Shown: positions 46,244 through 56,182, counted from the first letter of the stretch. The stretch is DNA of 64,000 nt from Aminobacter anthyllidis (GCF_018555685.1 NZ_JAFLWW010000005.1:372001-436000); one strand, 5' to 3'. Notes: generated by a model not told the origin, from the letters alone. Made by a program: numbers and translations.

Positions 46244-47497
46244 CTATTCGGCTGCCGCCTGGCCGCCCCGGCCGAAACGCTGCTCGATATAGTCGGCGAC
46301 CATCTTCTCGAAATCGGCAGCGATGGCAGGCCCACGCAGCGTTGCCGCTTTCTTGCCGTCGATGAACACCGGGGCCGTAGGCGTCTCGCCAGTGCCGGGC
46401 AGTGAGATGCCGATGTCGGCATGCTTGGATTCGCCAGGGCCGTTGACGATGCAGCCCATCACCGCGACCTTCAGCATCTCGACGCCGGGATATTTCTCGC
46501 GCCAGACCGGCATGTTCTTGCGCAGATCATCCTGGATGTTCTGGGCCAGTTCCTGGAACACGGTCGACGTGGTGCGACCGCAGCCCGGGCATGCGGCGAC
46601 GATCGGCACGAACTGGCGGAAGCCCATGGTCTGCAGCAATTCCTGCGACACTTGCACTTCCCGGGTCCGGTCGCCATTGGGCTCCGGCGTCAGCGAGATG
46701 CGGATGGTGTCGCCGATGCCCTGCTGCAACAGGATGCCCATCGCCGCCGACGAAGCGACGATGCCCTTCGAGCCCATGCCGGCCTCGGTCAGGCCGAGAT
46801 GCAGCGCGTGGTCGGAGCGGGCGGCAAGCATGGTGTAGACGGCGATCAGGTCCTGCACGCCACTGACCTTGGCCGACAGGATGATGTTTTGGCGCGGCAA
46901 GCCGATTTCTTCGGCGAGATCAGCCGAAATCAGCGCCGACTGCACGATGGCCTCGTGCATCACCTGGCTGGCGGTGAGCGGCGAACCATTCGCCTGGTTC
47001 TCGTCCATCAGCCTTGTCAGCAGGTCCTGGTCGAGCGAGCCCCAGTTGACGCCGATGCGCACCGGCTTGTCGTAGCGGATCGCCATCTCGACGATGTCGG
47101 CGAACTGCTTGTCCTTCTTTTCCTTGAACCCGACATTGCCTGGATTGATGCGGTACTTGGCGAGCGCCTCGGCGCAGGCGGGATGATCGGCAAGCAGCTT
47201 GTGGCCGATGTAATGAAAATCGCCGACCAGCGGCACCTGGATGCCGAGCCTGGCGAGACGGTCGCGGATATGCGGCACGGCGGCAGCGCTTTCGTCGCGG
47301 TCGACGGTGATGCGCACGATTTCGGAGCCGGCCCGATGAAGGGCGGCAACCTGGGCGACGGTCTTGTCGATGTCAGCAGTGTCGGTGTTGGTCATCGACT
47401 GCACGACGACAGGTGCTTCGCCACCCACGATCACGCCGCCGACGCTGACGCCGACCGACTTGCGGCGGGGGAATGGGGACGAAAAATAGCCGGTCAT
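46244..47497 (-). CDS. ispG: 4-hydroxy-3-methylbut-2-enyl diphosphate synthase IspG
   Basis: [4Fe-4S] enzyme of the MEP isoprenoid pathway, turning MEcPP into HMBPP. The 417-residue protein carries the N-terminal [22 protein letters not shown], the cluster cysteines in ACPGCGRT and in [16 protein letters not shown]. Start at 47497 ([14 protein letters not shown]) has AAGAAGG upstream. It precedes the lytic transglycosylase gene; ispA is about 4 kb away. Confidence 0.97.
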   Translation of the reverse strand: MTGYFSSPFPRRKSVGVSVGGVIVGGEAPVVVQSMTNTDTADIDKTVAQVAALHRAGSEIVRITVDRDESAAAVPHIRDRLARLGIQVPLVGDFHYIGHKLLADHPACAEALAKYRINPGNVGFKEKKDKQFADIVEMAIRYDKPVRIGVNWGSLDQDLLTRLMDENQANGSPLTASQVMHEAIVQSALISADLAEEIGLPRQNIILSAKVSGVQDLIAVYTMLAARSDHALHLGLTEAGMGSKGIVASSAAMGILLQQGIGDTIRISLTPEPNGDRTREVQVSQELLQTMGFRQFVPIVAACPGCGRTTSTVFQELAQNIQDDLRKNMPVWREKYPGVEMLKVAVMGCIVNGPGESKHADIGISLPGTGETPTAPVFIDGKKAATLRGPAIAADFEKMVADYIEQRFGRGGQAAAE

Positions 47498-47683
47498 CGG
47501 ACGGCCTTCTTGAAGCTCGAGGTATCCGCGCCTGAGGTGGCGCGCGCTGCGCGCGATGTCAATATCGCAGGTGGTCGCGCCCGCCAAGGGTCAGCGCGAA
47601 CCCCTTTGTTAACCTGCCCGCGAACGGCGAGATGAACGGCCGCGCCGGATGCGATATGGTAGATGAGCATAATGGGGGATTTC

Positions 47684-48274
47684 ATGGCAACTCCGCGTCG
47701 CGTTCCCGTATTGCCATTTGTCGTCTTGTCGAGCCTGCTGGCTATCGCCGGTGCCCGCGCCCAGGCGATCGAACCCGGTAGGGAAGGCGAACTCGCCAAT
47801 TTCATCCCGCCCGCAGCCGGCGCGCGCGCCTGTTTCGGCCGCGTCTATGACGCGGCGCACCTGAAAGCGCATCCGCAGCAGCGGGTGACGGAGATGCAGT
47901 TCCGCCTCGCCTACTACATCCATGATCCGGATGAGTTCTCGCCCAAGGGCCAGCGCAACTACTATTTCGAGGTCCTGGCCCGGCTGCGCGGCCACAAGCA
48001 GCCGAAGCCGCTGACTGCCATGGGCGAATGCCGTCCCACCGAAGACGGCAAGGCGATCTTCTGCGGTGTCGACTGCGACGGCGGCGGCGTGACGGTCAAG
48101 CGTAGCGGCGACGGCAAGATCATGGTCGACCTCGAGGCGCTCGGTCGGCTTCGCATGACAGTCGATTGCGGTGAAGACGAAGATGGCGTCGAGGTGACAT
48201 CAGGCGCCGACGACAAGCGTTTCCTGCTGTCAAAGCTCCCGGACGCCGCGTGCCCAGCCTACGACGACTGGTAG
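47684..48274 (+). CDS. Hypothetical secreted protein
   Basis: A 196-residue exported protein. Signal peptide of about 27 residues (TPRRVPVLPFVVLSSLLAIA, cleaved near ARA). The mature part has six cysteines (ARACFGR, MGECRP, FCGVDCDGGGV, TVDCGED, DAACPAY), suggesting disulfides, and no enzyme motif that I recognise. Start at 47684 has GGGGGAT upstream, better than the in-frame ATG at 47663. It stands alone between ispG and bdhA. Confidence 0.8.
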   Translation: MATPRRVPVLPFVVLSSLLAIAGARAQAIEPGREGELANFIPPAAGARACFGRVYDAAHLKAHPQQRVTEMQFRLAYYIHDPDEFSPKGQRNYYFEVLARLRGHKQPKPLTAMGECRPTEDGKAIFCGVDCDGGGVTVKRSGDGKIMVDLEALGRLRMTVDCGEDEDGVEVTSGADDKRFLLSKLPDAACPAYDDW

Positions 48275-48392
48275 AAAAAGCGCAGGTCCCACACCACAAT
48301 TTCACGAAACTGTGCGACAGCGGTGCTTCTTTTGCGCCGCACAGCACGTATATGTTGCATCGCACCATAGAGATTCCCGAAGGATTTCCTGC

Positions 48393-49175
48393 ATGACCGC
48401 GACCAGGACCGCCATCGTTACCGGCTCGACTTCCGGCATCGGCCTCGCCATCGCCGAGGCTTTCGCCCGCGACGGCATGAATGTCGTCATCAACTCCTTC
48501 TCCGACACGCCGGCCGACCATGCCATCGCCGAGCGGCTGGCGAAGGAACACAAGGCCGAGGTTGTCTACATCAAGGCTGACATGTCGAAAGCGGCGGAGT
48601 GCCGGGCGCTGATAGCCAAAACCGCCGAAGAATTCGGTTCCGTCGACGTGCTGGTCAACAATGCCGGCATCCAGCATGTCGCCCCGGTCGAGGACTTCCC
48701 CGTCGAGAAGTGGGACGCCATCATCGCCATCAACCTGACGTCGGCGTTTCACACCACCGCGGCCGCGATCCCGCTGATGAAGAAGGCCGGCGGCGGCCGC
48801 ATCATCAACATTGCCTCGGCGCACGGGCTCGTCGCATCGGCCTACAAGTCGGCCTATGTCTCGGCCAAGCACGGCATCATGGGCCTGACCAAGACGGTGG
48901 CGCTGGAACTGGCGCAGGAAAAGATCACCTGCAACGCCATTTGCCCCGGCTACGTGCTGACCCCGCTGGTCGAAGCGCAGATCCCCGACCAGATGAAGGC
49001 GCACAACATGGACCGCGAGACGGTGATCCGCGAGGTCATGCTCGACCGCCAGCCGACCAAGGAGTTCGTGACCGTCGAGCAGATCGCGGCGACCGCGGTC
49101 TTCCTCGCGTCGGCGGCAGCGGCCCAGATCAACGGCACGCACATCTCGGTGGATGGCGGCTGGACGGCCCAGTGA
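48393..49175 (+). CDS. bdhA: D-3-hydroxybutyrate dehydrogenase BdhA
   Basis: NAD-dependent short-chain dehydrogenase that oxidises (R)-3-hydroxybutyrate to acetoacetate during PHB use. The 260-residue protein has TGSTSGIG, NNAGIQHVAPVEDFP (the 'GIQHV' and 'PVE.FP' residues are typical of BdhA), the catalytic Ser142, Tyr155 and Lys159 (ASAHGLVAS, YVSAKHG), and late LDRQPTKEFV typical of the family. Start at 48393 has AGGA upstream. A patatin-like hydrolase follows in the same direction, 48 bases on. Confidence 0.95.
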   Translation: MTATRTAIVTGSTSGIGLAIAEAFARDGMNVVINSFSDTPADHAIAERLAKEHKAEVVYIKADMSKAAECRALIAKTAEEFGSVDVLVNNAGIQHVAPVEDFPVEKWDAIIAINLTSAFHTTAAAIPLMKKAGGGRIINIASAHGLVASAYKSAYVSAKHGIMGLTKTVALELAQEKITCNAICPGYVLTPLVEAQIPDQMKAHNMDRETVIREVMLDRQPTKEFVTVEQIAATAVFLASAAAAQINGTHISVDGGWTAQ

Positions 49176-49223
49176 GGTCCGCCAAGCGGGCAAAAGAATC
49201 CAAACCAAAGGAATAATGACGCC

Positions 49224-50354
49224 ATGACTGGAAACGGCAAGGCGGAGGAGACGAAACCGATCAACATCGCGCTTCAGGGTGGTGGCTCGCACGGGGCCTT
49301 TTCCTGGGGCGTGCTCGACCGCCTGCTGGAGGACGGCAGGCCCGACATCAAAGCCATCTCAGGCACCAGCGCCGGCGCGATGAACGCGGTGGCGCTGGCC
49401 GACGGCTGGGTGCGCGGCGGCGGCGACGGCGCGCGCGCCAAGCTCGCGGATTTCTGGCGTGCAGTTGCGCGCAAGGGTCGTTTCAGCCCGGTGCAGCGTT
49501 CGCCCTGGGATGTGGTGTGGGGCAACTGGTCGATCGAGAATACGCCCGGCTACATCTGGTTCGACACCATGTCGCGGGTGTTTTCGCCCTATGTAGCCAA
49601 CCCGCTGAACCTCAACCCGCTGCGCGATGTCGTCGCCGAAGAGATCGACTTCGCCAATGTCCGTGCCTGCAAGGACATCGACCTGTTCATCTCGGCAACC
49701 AATGTCGAGACCGGCCAGTTGCGCGTGTTCAGCGACGGCGAGATCGACCTCGACACGGTGATGGCCTCGGCCTGCCTGCCGCAGATATTCCAGGCCGTCG
49801 AGATCAACGGCGTGCCCTATTGGGATGGCGGCTATGGCGGCAATCCGGCGATCTACCCGTTTTTCAAGGCCAACGACACCGACGACGTGCTTCTCGTCCA
49901 GATCAACCCTGTCATCCGCGAGCAGACGCCCAAGACGGCCAACGAAATCCAGAACCGCATCGACGAGATCACCTTCAACGCCGGGCTGCTGCGCGAATTC
50001 CGCGCCATTGCTTTCATCAAGGAGCTGATCGCCGCCGGGCGCCTGCCGCATGGCGAGTTCCGCGACATCCGCATGCATCGCATCGATGCCGACGAGGCCT
50101 TCAAGGATCTTTCGGCGTCGTCCAAGGTCAATGCCGAATGGGCGTTCCTCGAATACTTGCGCGACCTTGGCCGCACCTCGGCCAGCGACTGGCTCGAAGA
50201 CAACTTTGATTCGGTCGGCACCAAGGCCACACTCGACCTATCCGGGCAACTCGACGACGGCTTCAAGCCGCTGCACGGCCCCTCTGTCGGACGGCGCGTA
50301 CGTGAGTTTTTGGCCACAAGGACCAAGCCGGCTGCCGTTCGCCAACACAACTAA
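49224..50354 (+). CDS. Patatin-like phospholipase-family hydrolase
   Basis: A 376-residue alpha/beta serine hydrolase with a Ser-Asp dyad: oxyanion loop GGGSHGAFSWG, nucleophile GTSAG (about residue 50), and catalytic aspartate in YWDGGYGGNP (about 196). A C-terminal extension of about 100 residues follows. Family members cleave lipid esters. Its tight pairing with bdhA suggests a role in releasing 3-hydroxybutyrate from PHB or a related ester, but that is inference; classic intracellular PHB depolymerases belong to a different family. No signal peptide, so cytoplasmic. Confidence 0.88.
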   Translation: MTGNGKAEETKPINIALQGGGSHGAFSWGVLDRLLEDGRPDIKAISGTSAGAMNAVALADGWVRGGGDGARAKLADFWRAVARKGRFSPVQRSPWDVVWGNWSIENTPGYIWFDTMSRVFSPYVANPLNLNPLRDVVAEEIDFANVRACKDIDLFISATNVETGQLRVFSDGEIDLDTVMASACLPQIFQAVEINGVPYWDGGYGGNPAIYPFFKANDTDDVLLVQINPVIREQTPKTANEIQNRIDEITFNAGLLREFRAIAFIKELIAAGRLPHGEFRDIRMHRIDADEAFKDLSASSKVNAEWAFLEYLRDLGRTSASDWLEDNFDSVGTKATLDLSGQLDDGFKPLHGPSVGRRVREFLATRTKPAAVRQHN

Positions 50355-50596
50355 CCCGCGAGAATCGGCCCATTCGACGCGGCAACCGCAGCGTGCTGAC
50401 ACTTCCTGCCAGTTTTGTCAGGATGATGTTTCCATTCTTTTTTATCACTATTTTGCGATCTGCATTTGATGTAGAAGACGCCCTTCCGCCACTTTGCCCC
50501 CGCGGCGGATTGAATGCGGTATTGCGCGCCACCATATCGGGGCGACGCGCCAGGCAAGATGGCGGTAGCCGCAACCGTCCTTAACGGATAACGACA

Positions 50597-51727
50597 ATGT
50601 CGAAGATTAGGTTCCATAAGCTTGCAGCCTTGGTCGTGCTCGTGGCATTCGCCGCGTGGATGGGCACTGGCGAATTCTCCTCGGTGGGTAGCGCCCAGAC
50701 AGCCCCCGAAGAAAAACCTGCCGTAGCCGAGACACCCAAGGTACCCCTGCGCACCGTCATGGTCGTGGCGCCGCCTCGTATCGAACACGCCCGCGCCATC
50801 CGCATTTCCGGCCAGACCGAAGCAGAGAAGCGTGCGACACTTGCCACCCGCGCAGCCGGCATCATTGCCGAACTGCCGGTCAAGCAGGGCGACCACATCA
50901 AGCAGGGTGACCTGATCCTGATGCTCGACGCCGAAGAAAAGGCAGCCGCCGTCGAAACGTCCAAGGCCGTGCTGTCGCAGCGCAAGGCCGAATGGGAAGC
51001 AGCCCAGAAGCTGACCAAGGCAGGCTCTGCGGCCAAGCTGACCGGCGACATCGCATGGTCCAACTTCCAGACCGCCCAGTCGCAGCTCCAGGCATCCGAA
51101 GCCGAGCTGTCGCGCAACCAGGTCAAGGCACCATTCAACGGCGTCGTCGATCGCGTCGCGGTGGAGCTTGGCTCCTCGGTCGCCCAGGGCGGCGAGGTTG
51201 CCACAATCCTGAGCCTCGACCCGATCCTCGCCAAGGGCGAGATCAGCGAGCGCGACCTGCGCTACGTCAAGATCGGCGACGAGGCCGATGTGAGCCTGAT
51301 CAATGGCGAAGTGGTCAAGGGCACCGTCCGCTACATCAGCCGCGACGCCACCGCCAAGACGCGGACCTTCCCGATCGAGATCGCGGTCCCGAACAAGGAC
51401 AATGCCATCCCGGCAGGCATGACCGCCGAGATCACGGTGCGCGCCAACCCGACCAGCGCGGTGGTTTTGCCCCGTTCGGTGGTGACACTGGGCCAGAACG
51501 GCGACCTCGGCATCCGCGCCATCGACGCGGCGTCGAAGGTGGTCTTCTATCCGATCGACCTGGTCGACGACACCCAGAAGGGTCTCGTGCTCGGCGGCAT
51601 TCCCGCTGATGCCAGGATCATCATCGCCGGCCAGGACCTGGTCAAGGAAGGCGACGAAGTGCAGGCCCAGGTCGCCGACGAGGCGGCCCTCAAGAAACTC
51701 GCTGAAAGCGCGGCCGGGACACAGTAA
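50597..51727 (+). CDS. RND efflux periplasmic adaptor (membrane fusion) protein
   Basis: A 376-residue adaptor linking the inner-membrane pump to an outer-membrane channel. It has an N-terminal uncleaved anchor or signal (KLAALVVLVAFAAWMG), the first lipoyl half (RAAGIIAELPVKQGDHIKQGD), a coiled-coil hairpin (KAVLSQRKAEWEAAQKLTKAG), the second half (NQVKAPFNGVVDRVAVELG) and beta-barrel and membrane-proximal domains to the end. It starts 242 bases after the patatin gene and ends two bases before the pump gene, forming an operon. Substrate is unknown. Confidence 0.94.
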   Translation: MSKIRFHKLAALVVLVAFAAWMGTGEFSSVGSAQTAPEEKPAVAETPKVPLRTVMVVAPPRIEHARAIRISGQTEAEKRATLATRAAGIIAELPVKQGDHIKQGDLILMLDAEEKAAAVETSKAVLSQRKAEWEAAQKLTKAGSAAKLTGDIAWSNFQTAQSQLQASEAELSRNQVKAPFNGVVDRVAVELGSSVAQGGEVATILSLDPILAKGEISERDLRYVKIGDEADVSLINGEVVKGTVRYISRDATAKTRTFPIEIAVPNKDNAIPAGMTAEITVRANPTSAVVLPRSVVTLGQNGDLGIRAIDAASKVVFYPIDLVDDTQKGLVLGGIPADARIIIAGQDLVKEGDEVQAQVADEAALKKLAESAAGTQ

Positions 51728-51729
51728 CA

Positions 51730-54700
51730 ATGGATATCGTCAAGCTTGCGATCCGCAATGCGCGACTGACTCTTTCGGTCTTGCTCTTCCTGGTCATCGC
51801 GGGGGCGCTTGCCTACCGCGCCGTGCCCAAGGAGGCCGAGCCGGACGTCGCCATTCCAATCATGTATGTCAGCCTGGTGTATAACGGCATTTCGCCTGAA
51901 GACGCCGAACGGCTGCTGCTCCGCCCCGTCGAGTCCCAGCTCAAGAGCCTGAAAGGGCTCAAGGAGATGAAGTCGAACGCCTATCAGGGCGGCGCCAACG
52001 TCATTGTCGAGTTCGACCCGTCGGTGGACCTCGGCGACGCGCTGATCGACACGCGCAACAAGGTGCAGGACGCCAAGCGCGACCTGCCCGCGGGCGTCGA
52101 GGAACCGACAGTCAACGAGGTGAACCTCTCCGAGTTCCCGGTCGTGTTCATCACGCTGTCCGGCGACATACCGGAACGCGCGCTGACCGCCGCCGCCAAG
52201 CAACTGCGCGACCGCATCGAGGAAGTGCCCGGCGTGCTCGAGGCCGAGATCCAGGGATCTCGCGACGAGCTTGTCGAGGCGATCGTCGATCCGGTGAAGC
52301 TGTCCTCCTATGGCCTGCAGCTCGACCAACTCATCCAGGGCGTCGGCGCATCGAACAGCCTCGTCGCCGCCGGCACCATCGAGGGTGCGGAAGGCAAGTA
52401 CGCGGTGAAGGTGCCGTCGTTGATCGAAACGCCGGAGGATGTCGCAAACCTGCCTGTCGTGGCCGGCCCGAACGCCGTCGTCAGGGTTCGCGACGTCGCC
52501 ACCGTCCGCTCGACCTTCAAGGACGCCGAGACGATTGCCCGCATCGACGGCAGGCCGGCGATCACGCTGGCAATCAAGAAGCGTATCGGCGCCAATGTCG
52601 TCGAGACCATCGAAGGTTCGAAGAAGGTCGCGGAAGAATTCGTGGCACAGAGCAAGAAGGTGCTGCCCGACCTGCAGGTGACCTATACCCAGGACAAGTC
52701 GGTCTTCGTCAACCAGCTGCTCAATGACTTGCAGAACCACGTGATGATTGCCGTCATCCTGGTCTTCATCGTCATTCTCTACGCACTTTCGGGGCGCGCC
52801 TCGATGCTGATCGGACTGGCGATTCCGTCTTCGTTCCTGATCGGCATCCTGCTGCTTGCCCTGATGGGCTACACGATCAACATGATCGTGCTGTTCTCGC
52901 TCATTCTGGCAGTCGGAATGCTCGTCGACGACGCGATCATCGTCACCGAATATGCCGAGCGCCGCATGTCGGAAGGCATGCCGAAGGAACAGGCTTTCGA
53001 GGAAGCAGCCAAGCGCATGGCCGGACCGGTCATTGCCGCGACGCTGACCCGTATCGCCGCCTTCTCGCCTCTGCTGTTCTGGCCAGGCATCGTCGGCGAC
53101 TTCATGAAGTACCTGCCGATCACGCTGATCGTCACGCTCGCCGCGTCGATGGCCTATGCGCTGATCTTCGCTCCGGCGATTGGTGCCATCATCGGCAAGG
53201 CGCCTCTGCATACCGAGGAAGAAAATCGCGACGGCCTCTACATGGCGGTCGTCAAGAAGGCGGTGGTCTACCCGATCACCGCCATCGTGCTGACGATGAT
53301 GCTGCTTGGCGGCGGGCTGTATTCCTACGTGAAGTTCGGCAACGGCGTCGAGTTTTTCCCGTCTGTCGAGCCGGACTACGGCCTGCTCTACGTGCATGCC
53401 CGCGGCAACCTCTCGCTTGAAGAAATGGACGCAGCGGTTCGTATCGCCGAGGACAGGATCATCGGCTGGCCGGGCATCAAGTCGGTCCTGACCAAGGTCG
53501 GCAAGACGCGCGGTGGCGAGGACGTTCCGGAAGACGTCGTCGGCGTCATCAACTACGAGTTCATCGACTGGCGCGAGCGTCAATCCGCACACACGATCCT
53601 CGACGACTTGCGTGTCGCGATGGCTGGCATTCCAGGCGTCGATGTCGAGGTGCGCGTTCCGGACGCCGGCCCGCCGACCGGCAAGGCCATCCAGGTCCAG
53701 CTCTCGGCAACGGACCCGACTGGTCTCAACGACTATGCCAAGCAAGTGGCTGCGGCCGTGGCCAAGGTTCCCGGGGTCATCGACATTTCCGATGGCCTGC
53801 CGCCTCCTGGCGTCGACTGGGCGCTTGAGGTCGATCGCTCCAAGGCCGCGCAGTTCGGCGTCAGCCCGACAGCTGTCGGGACCGTGGTCCAGCTCGTAAC
53901 CACGGGCCTGAAACTGACCGACTATCGCCCCGCGGGCACGGATGACGCCGTGGACATCCGGCTCCGCCTGCCTGAGGACCGCCGCACGCTGTCGGCGCTC
54001 GACGATCTGCGCATCGAGACGGCGCAGGGCTCCGTGCCGATCTCCAACTTCGTCTCGCGCAAGCCGGAACCGACCGCTGGCGTCCTGAAGCGTATCGACA
54101 GCAAGCGCACCATCACCATCCAGGCCAATGTGGCAGGCGGCTTCCAGGTCGCCGAAGTGCAGGCGGCGGTGGCCAAGACCGTCGGCGACATGGCCAAGCC
54201 TGGCGTCGACTGGAAACTCGCCGGTTCGAACGAAGACAGCGCCGAGGCGGCAGCCTTCCTCAGCAATGCGTTCGGTGCCGCGATCTTCCTGATCTTCATC
54301 GTGCTCTTGGCGCAGTTCAACAAGTTCACCAGCGTGCTCCTGGTGTTGTCCTGCGTTGTCATGGCGGTGATCGGGGCGTTGCTCGGCATGCTCTTGACCG
54401 GCCAGACCTTCGTCATCGTCATGTCCGGTATCGGCTTCATCGCACTGGCCGGCGTGGTGGTGAACAACAACATCGTGCTGATCGACACCTACGACCGGCT
54501 GCGCGATGAAGGTTGGAACAAGCTCGACGCCGTGCTGCAGACTTGCCGCGAGCGCGCGCGCCCCGTGGTGCTGACCGCACTCTCGGCCATCCTCGGCGTC
54601 ATGCCGATCGCCTTCGGCCTGGGCCTGGAGATCTTCCACCACGAGACGACGATCAATGCGCCGTCGACTCAGTGGTGGATCGCGCTCTCCTCAGCCATCG

Positions 54701-54909
54701 TCTTCGGCCTGTCCTTCGCGACGGTGCTGACGCTGGTGGTGACGCCCGCGATGCTGATGGTGTTCACCCGCGACAAGCGAAAGGCCGGCCAGCGTGGCTG
54801 GCTCAGCAAGCTCTTCCGCTTCGGCAGGAAGGACAAGGCCGAGGCCGGCGCCACCCCGGCACCCGGTCCCGACGAGCCCGCCGTCGCCTTCCCCAAGGCT
54901 GCGGAATAA
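51730..54909 (+). CDS. RND-family efflux transporter permease
   Basis: A 1059-residue proton-driven pump with 12 membrane helices and two large periplasmic loops. RND features: the N-terminal helix ARLTLSVLLFLVIAGALAYR, TM4 with the proton-relay aspartates (GMLVDDAIIVTEY), GPVIAATLTRIAAFSPLLFW, and the symmetric second half (GIGFIALAGVVVNNNIVLID, ARPVVLTALSAILGVMPIAF). The C-terminus is an acidic/proline tail. It lacks an outer-membrane channel gene next door, so it must borrow one. A strong terminator follows. Confidence 0.95.
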   Translation: MDIVKLAIRNARLTLSVLLFLVIAGALAYRAVPKEAEPDVAIPIMYVSLVYNGISPEDAERLLLRPVESQLKSLKGLKEMKSNAYQGGANVIVEFDPSVDLGDALIDTRNKVQDAKRDLPAGVEEPTVNEVNLSEFPVVFITLSGDIPERALTAAAKQLRDRIEEVPGVLEAEIQGSRDELVEAIVDPVKLSSYGLQLDQLIQGVGASNSLVAAGTIEGAEGKYAVKVPSLIETPEDVANLPVVAGPNAVVRVRDVATVRSTFKDAETIARIDGRPAITLAIKKRIGANVVETIEGSKKVAEEFVAQSKKVLPDLQVTYTQDKSVFVNQLLNDLQNHVMIAVILVFIVILYALSGRASMLIGLAIPSSFLIGILLLALMGYTINMIVLFSLILAVGMLVDDAIIVTEYAERRMSEGMPKEQAFEEAAKRMAGPVIAATLTRIAAFSPLLFWPGIVGDFMKYLPITLIVTLAASMAYALIFAPAIGAIIGKAPLHTEEENRDGLYMAVVKKAVVYPITAIVLTMMLLGGGLYSYVKFGNGVEFFPSVEPDYGLLYVHARGNLSLEEMDAAVRIAEDRIIGWPGIKSVLTKVGKTRGGEDVPEDVVGVINYEFIDWRERQSAHTILDDLRVAMAGIPGVDVEVRVPDAGPPTGKAIQVQLSATDPTGLNDYAKQVAAAVAKVPGVIDISDGLPPPGVDWALEVDRSKAAQFGVSPTAVGTVVQLVTTGLKLTDYRPAGTDDAVDIRLRLPEDRRTLSALDDLRIETAQGSVPISNFVSRKPEPTAGVLKRIDSKRTITIQANVAGGFQVAEVQAAVAKTVGDMAKPGVDWKLAGSNEDSAEAAAFLSNAFGAAIFLIFIVLLAQFNKFTSVLLVLSCVVMAVIGALLGMLLTGQTFVIVMSGIGFIALAGVVVNNNIVLIDTYDRLRDEGWNKLDAVLQTCRERARPVVLTALSAILGVMPIAFGLGLEIFHHETTINAPSTQWWIALSSAIVFGLSFATVLTLVVTPAMLMVFTRDKRKAGQRGWLSKLFRFGRKDKAEAGATPAPGPDEPAVAFPKAAE

Positions 54910-54930
54910 ACCGACCAAGCAAGAGTGCAT

Positions 54931-54965
54931 GAAAGGCCGCCCAGGAACAACCGGGCGGCCTTTTG
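54931..54965 (+). terminator. Rho-independent terminator of the RND operon
   Basis: AAAGGCCGCCC, AGGAACAAC loop, GGGCGGCCTTTT. Its right half overlaps the EcfG-type promoter of the next gene. Confidence 0.85.
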
Positions 54966-54969
54966 CGTT
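54944..54969 (+). promoter_or_regulatory. EcfG (RpoE2)-type promoter of the DUF3309 gene
   Basis: GGAAC (54944-54948), 17 bases, CGTT (54966-54969), 38 bases upstream of the ATG. The -35 element lies in the loop of the preceding terminator. Confidence 0.65.
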
Positions 54970-55007
54970 GCTGCCTCGATGAAACACAAGATTCCGAGGC
55001 ATGGACA

Positions 55008-55166
55008 ATGACAATTTCAACGCTGCTCATCATCATCCTGATCCTGATCCTGCTTGGCGCCGTCCCGGCCTGGCCGCACTCGCGCGGGTGGGGATACGGC
55101 CCATCGGGCATCGTCGGCATCCTGCTCGTGGTGCTGCTGGTGCTGATGCTGATGGGCCGGGTGTGA
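55008..55166 (+). CDS. DUF3309 small membrane protein
   Basis: A 52-residue, very hydrophobic protein: LIIILILILLGAVPAWPHS, then RGWGYGPSGIVGILLVVLL, LMLMGRV end. This two-helix hairpin with the central WPHSRGWGYGPSG turn is the DUF3309 family. Start at 55008 has GAGG upstream. The EcfG-type promoter suggests induction in the general stress response. Molecular role unknown. Confidence 0.9.
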   Translation: MTISTLLIIILILILLGAVPAWPHSRGWGYGPSGIVGILLVVLLVLMLMGRV

Positions 55167-55188
55167 CAATCCAAGCTTAGCCGAACAA

Positions 55189-55217
55189 CAAAACGCCTGG
55201 AGTGCTCCGGGCGTTTT
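55189..55217. terminator. Bidirectional terminator
   Basis: AAAACGCCTGG, AGTG loop, CTCCGGGCGTTTT: ends the DUF3309 gene and, read on the minus strand with TTTTGTTGTT, the oxidoreductase gene. Confidence 0.75.
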
Positions 55218-55225
55218 GCATTGGA

Positions 55226-56182
55226 TCAGGCGGCGGCCTTGAGCCTGGCGGGGAGCAGGTCGAGATCGTCAAGCGCCCCTTTCACCGCCTCGTCGAGCGG
55301 CGTGTGGGGAATCTCTCCGACGACAGCCTCTAGTCTCGTCGAGACGAGCCGGTGCGGCTCGAAGCGCAGATACGACATCGACACGATCGCCTTCCACATC
55401 GAGACGAACGGACTGCCGGCGCGCAGCACCCACCAGGGCATCGAGGCGAGCCTGAGCCTGCGGCCGGTCACGCGCTCCATCGCCGCCTTGATTTCGAGAT
55501 CGGTCAGCGCATGGCCCGGGAAGTTGAAGTTCTCATAGCTGCCAAGCCGTTCTTGCTTTTCTGCAAGCGCAACGAAGGTGTTGGCGAGGTCGGGCAAGTA
55601 CGCCCAGGCATGGACGAGCTCGACAGGGCCAGGTGCTGTATAGACGCCCTTGGCGAATTTTGAGGCGATCACCAGATCGAACCACGAGCCGGTGCCCTTG
55701 CCACCAAAGAAATCACCCGCCCTGAGCAGGATCGTGCGCACCCGGCCGGCATCGGCCTCGCGCCGGTAGAGCTGCTCCTGCGCCGCCCTGATGCGGCCCT
55801 TCTCGGTGCTCGGGTGCTGCGGCGTGTCCTCGGTGATCTCAGCCGGCATCGGCGAGCCGAAATTGTAGACAGTGCCCGCAACCATGTGCAGGGCGCCGTT
55901 GGCGTGGCACGCCGCCATGACGTTTTCGGCCATCGGCAGGACCGAACTCCAGTCCGAGTAGACAGGGCTCAGGCCGTTGAAGATGATGTCCATGCCTCGG
56001 GTGGCATCGACCAGCGACTGCCGGTCGAGCGCATCGGCAGCGAATGCTTCGGCGCCGATCAGTTCCGATGGCAGCTTGCCGTCACGAGTGATCGCCCGCA
56101 CTTCATATCCGGCGTCGAGAAAGGCCTTGGCGACAGCGCGGCCGAGCCGGCCACGGGCACCCAATATTGCGATCTTGGTCAT
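55226..56182 (-). CDS. NAD(P)-dependent epimerase/reductase-like protein
   Basis: A 318-residue extended short-chain dehydrogenase/NmrA-like protein. The N-terminal Rossmann loop is KIAILGARGRLGRAVAKAF, and a central AAQEQLYRREADAGRVRTILLRAGDFFGGKG resembles the YxxxK-lacking atypical members (seen here as EQLYRREAD then RAGDFFGG). Substrate unknown. Start at 56182 has GGAG nine bases upstream. It is divergent from a LysR regulator that may control it: the pair shares a 99-base intergenic region. Confidence 0.85.
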   Translation of the reverse strand: MTKIAILGARGRLGRAVAKAFLDAGYEVRAITRDGKLPSELIGAEAFAADALDRQSLVDATRGMDIIFNGLSPVYSDWSSVLPMAENVMAACHANGALHMVAGTVYNFGSPMPAEITEDTPQHPSTEKGRIRAAQEQLYRREADAGRVRTILLRAGDFFGGKGTGSWFDLVIASKFAKGVYTAPGPVELVHAWAYLPDLANTFVALAEKQERLGSYENFNFPGHALTDLEIKAAMERVTGRRLRLASMPWWVLRAGSPFVSMWKAIVSMSYLRFEPHRLVSTRLEAVVGEIPHTPLDEAVKGALDDLDLLPARLKAAA

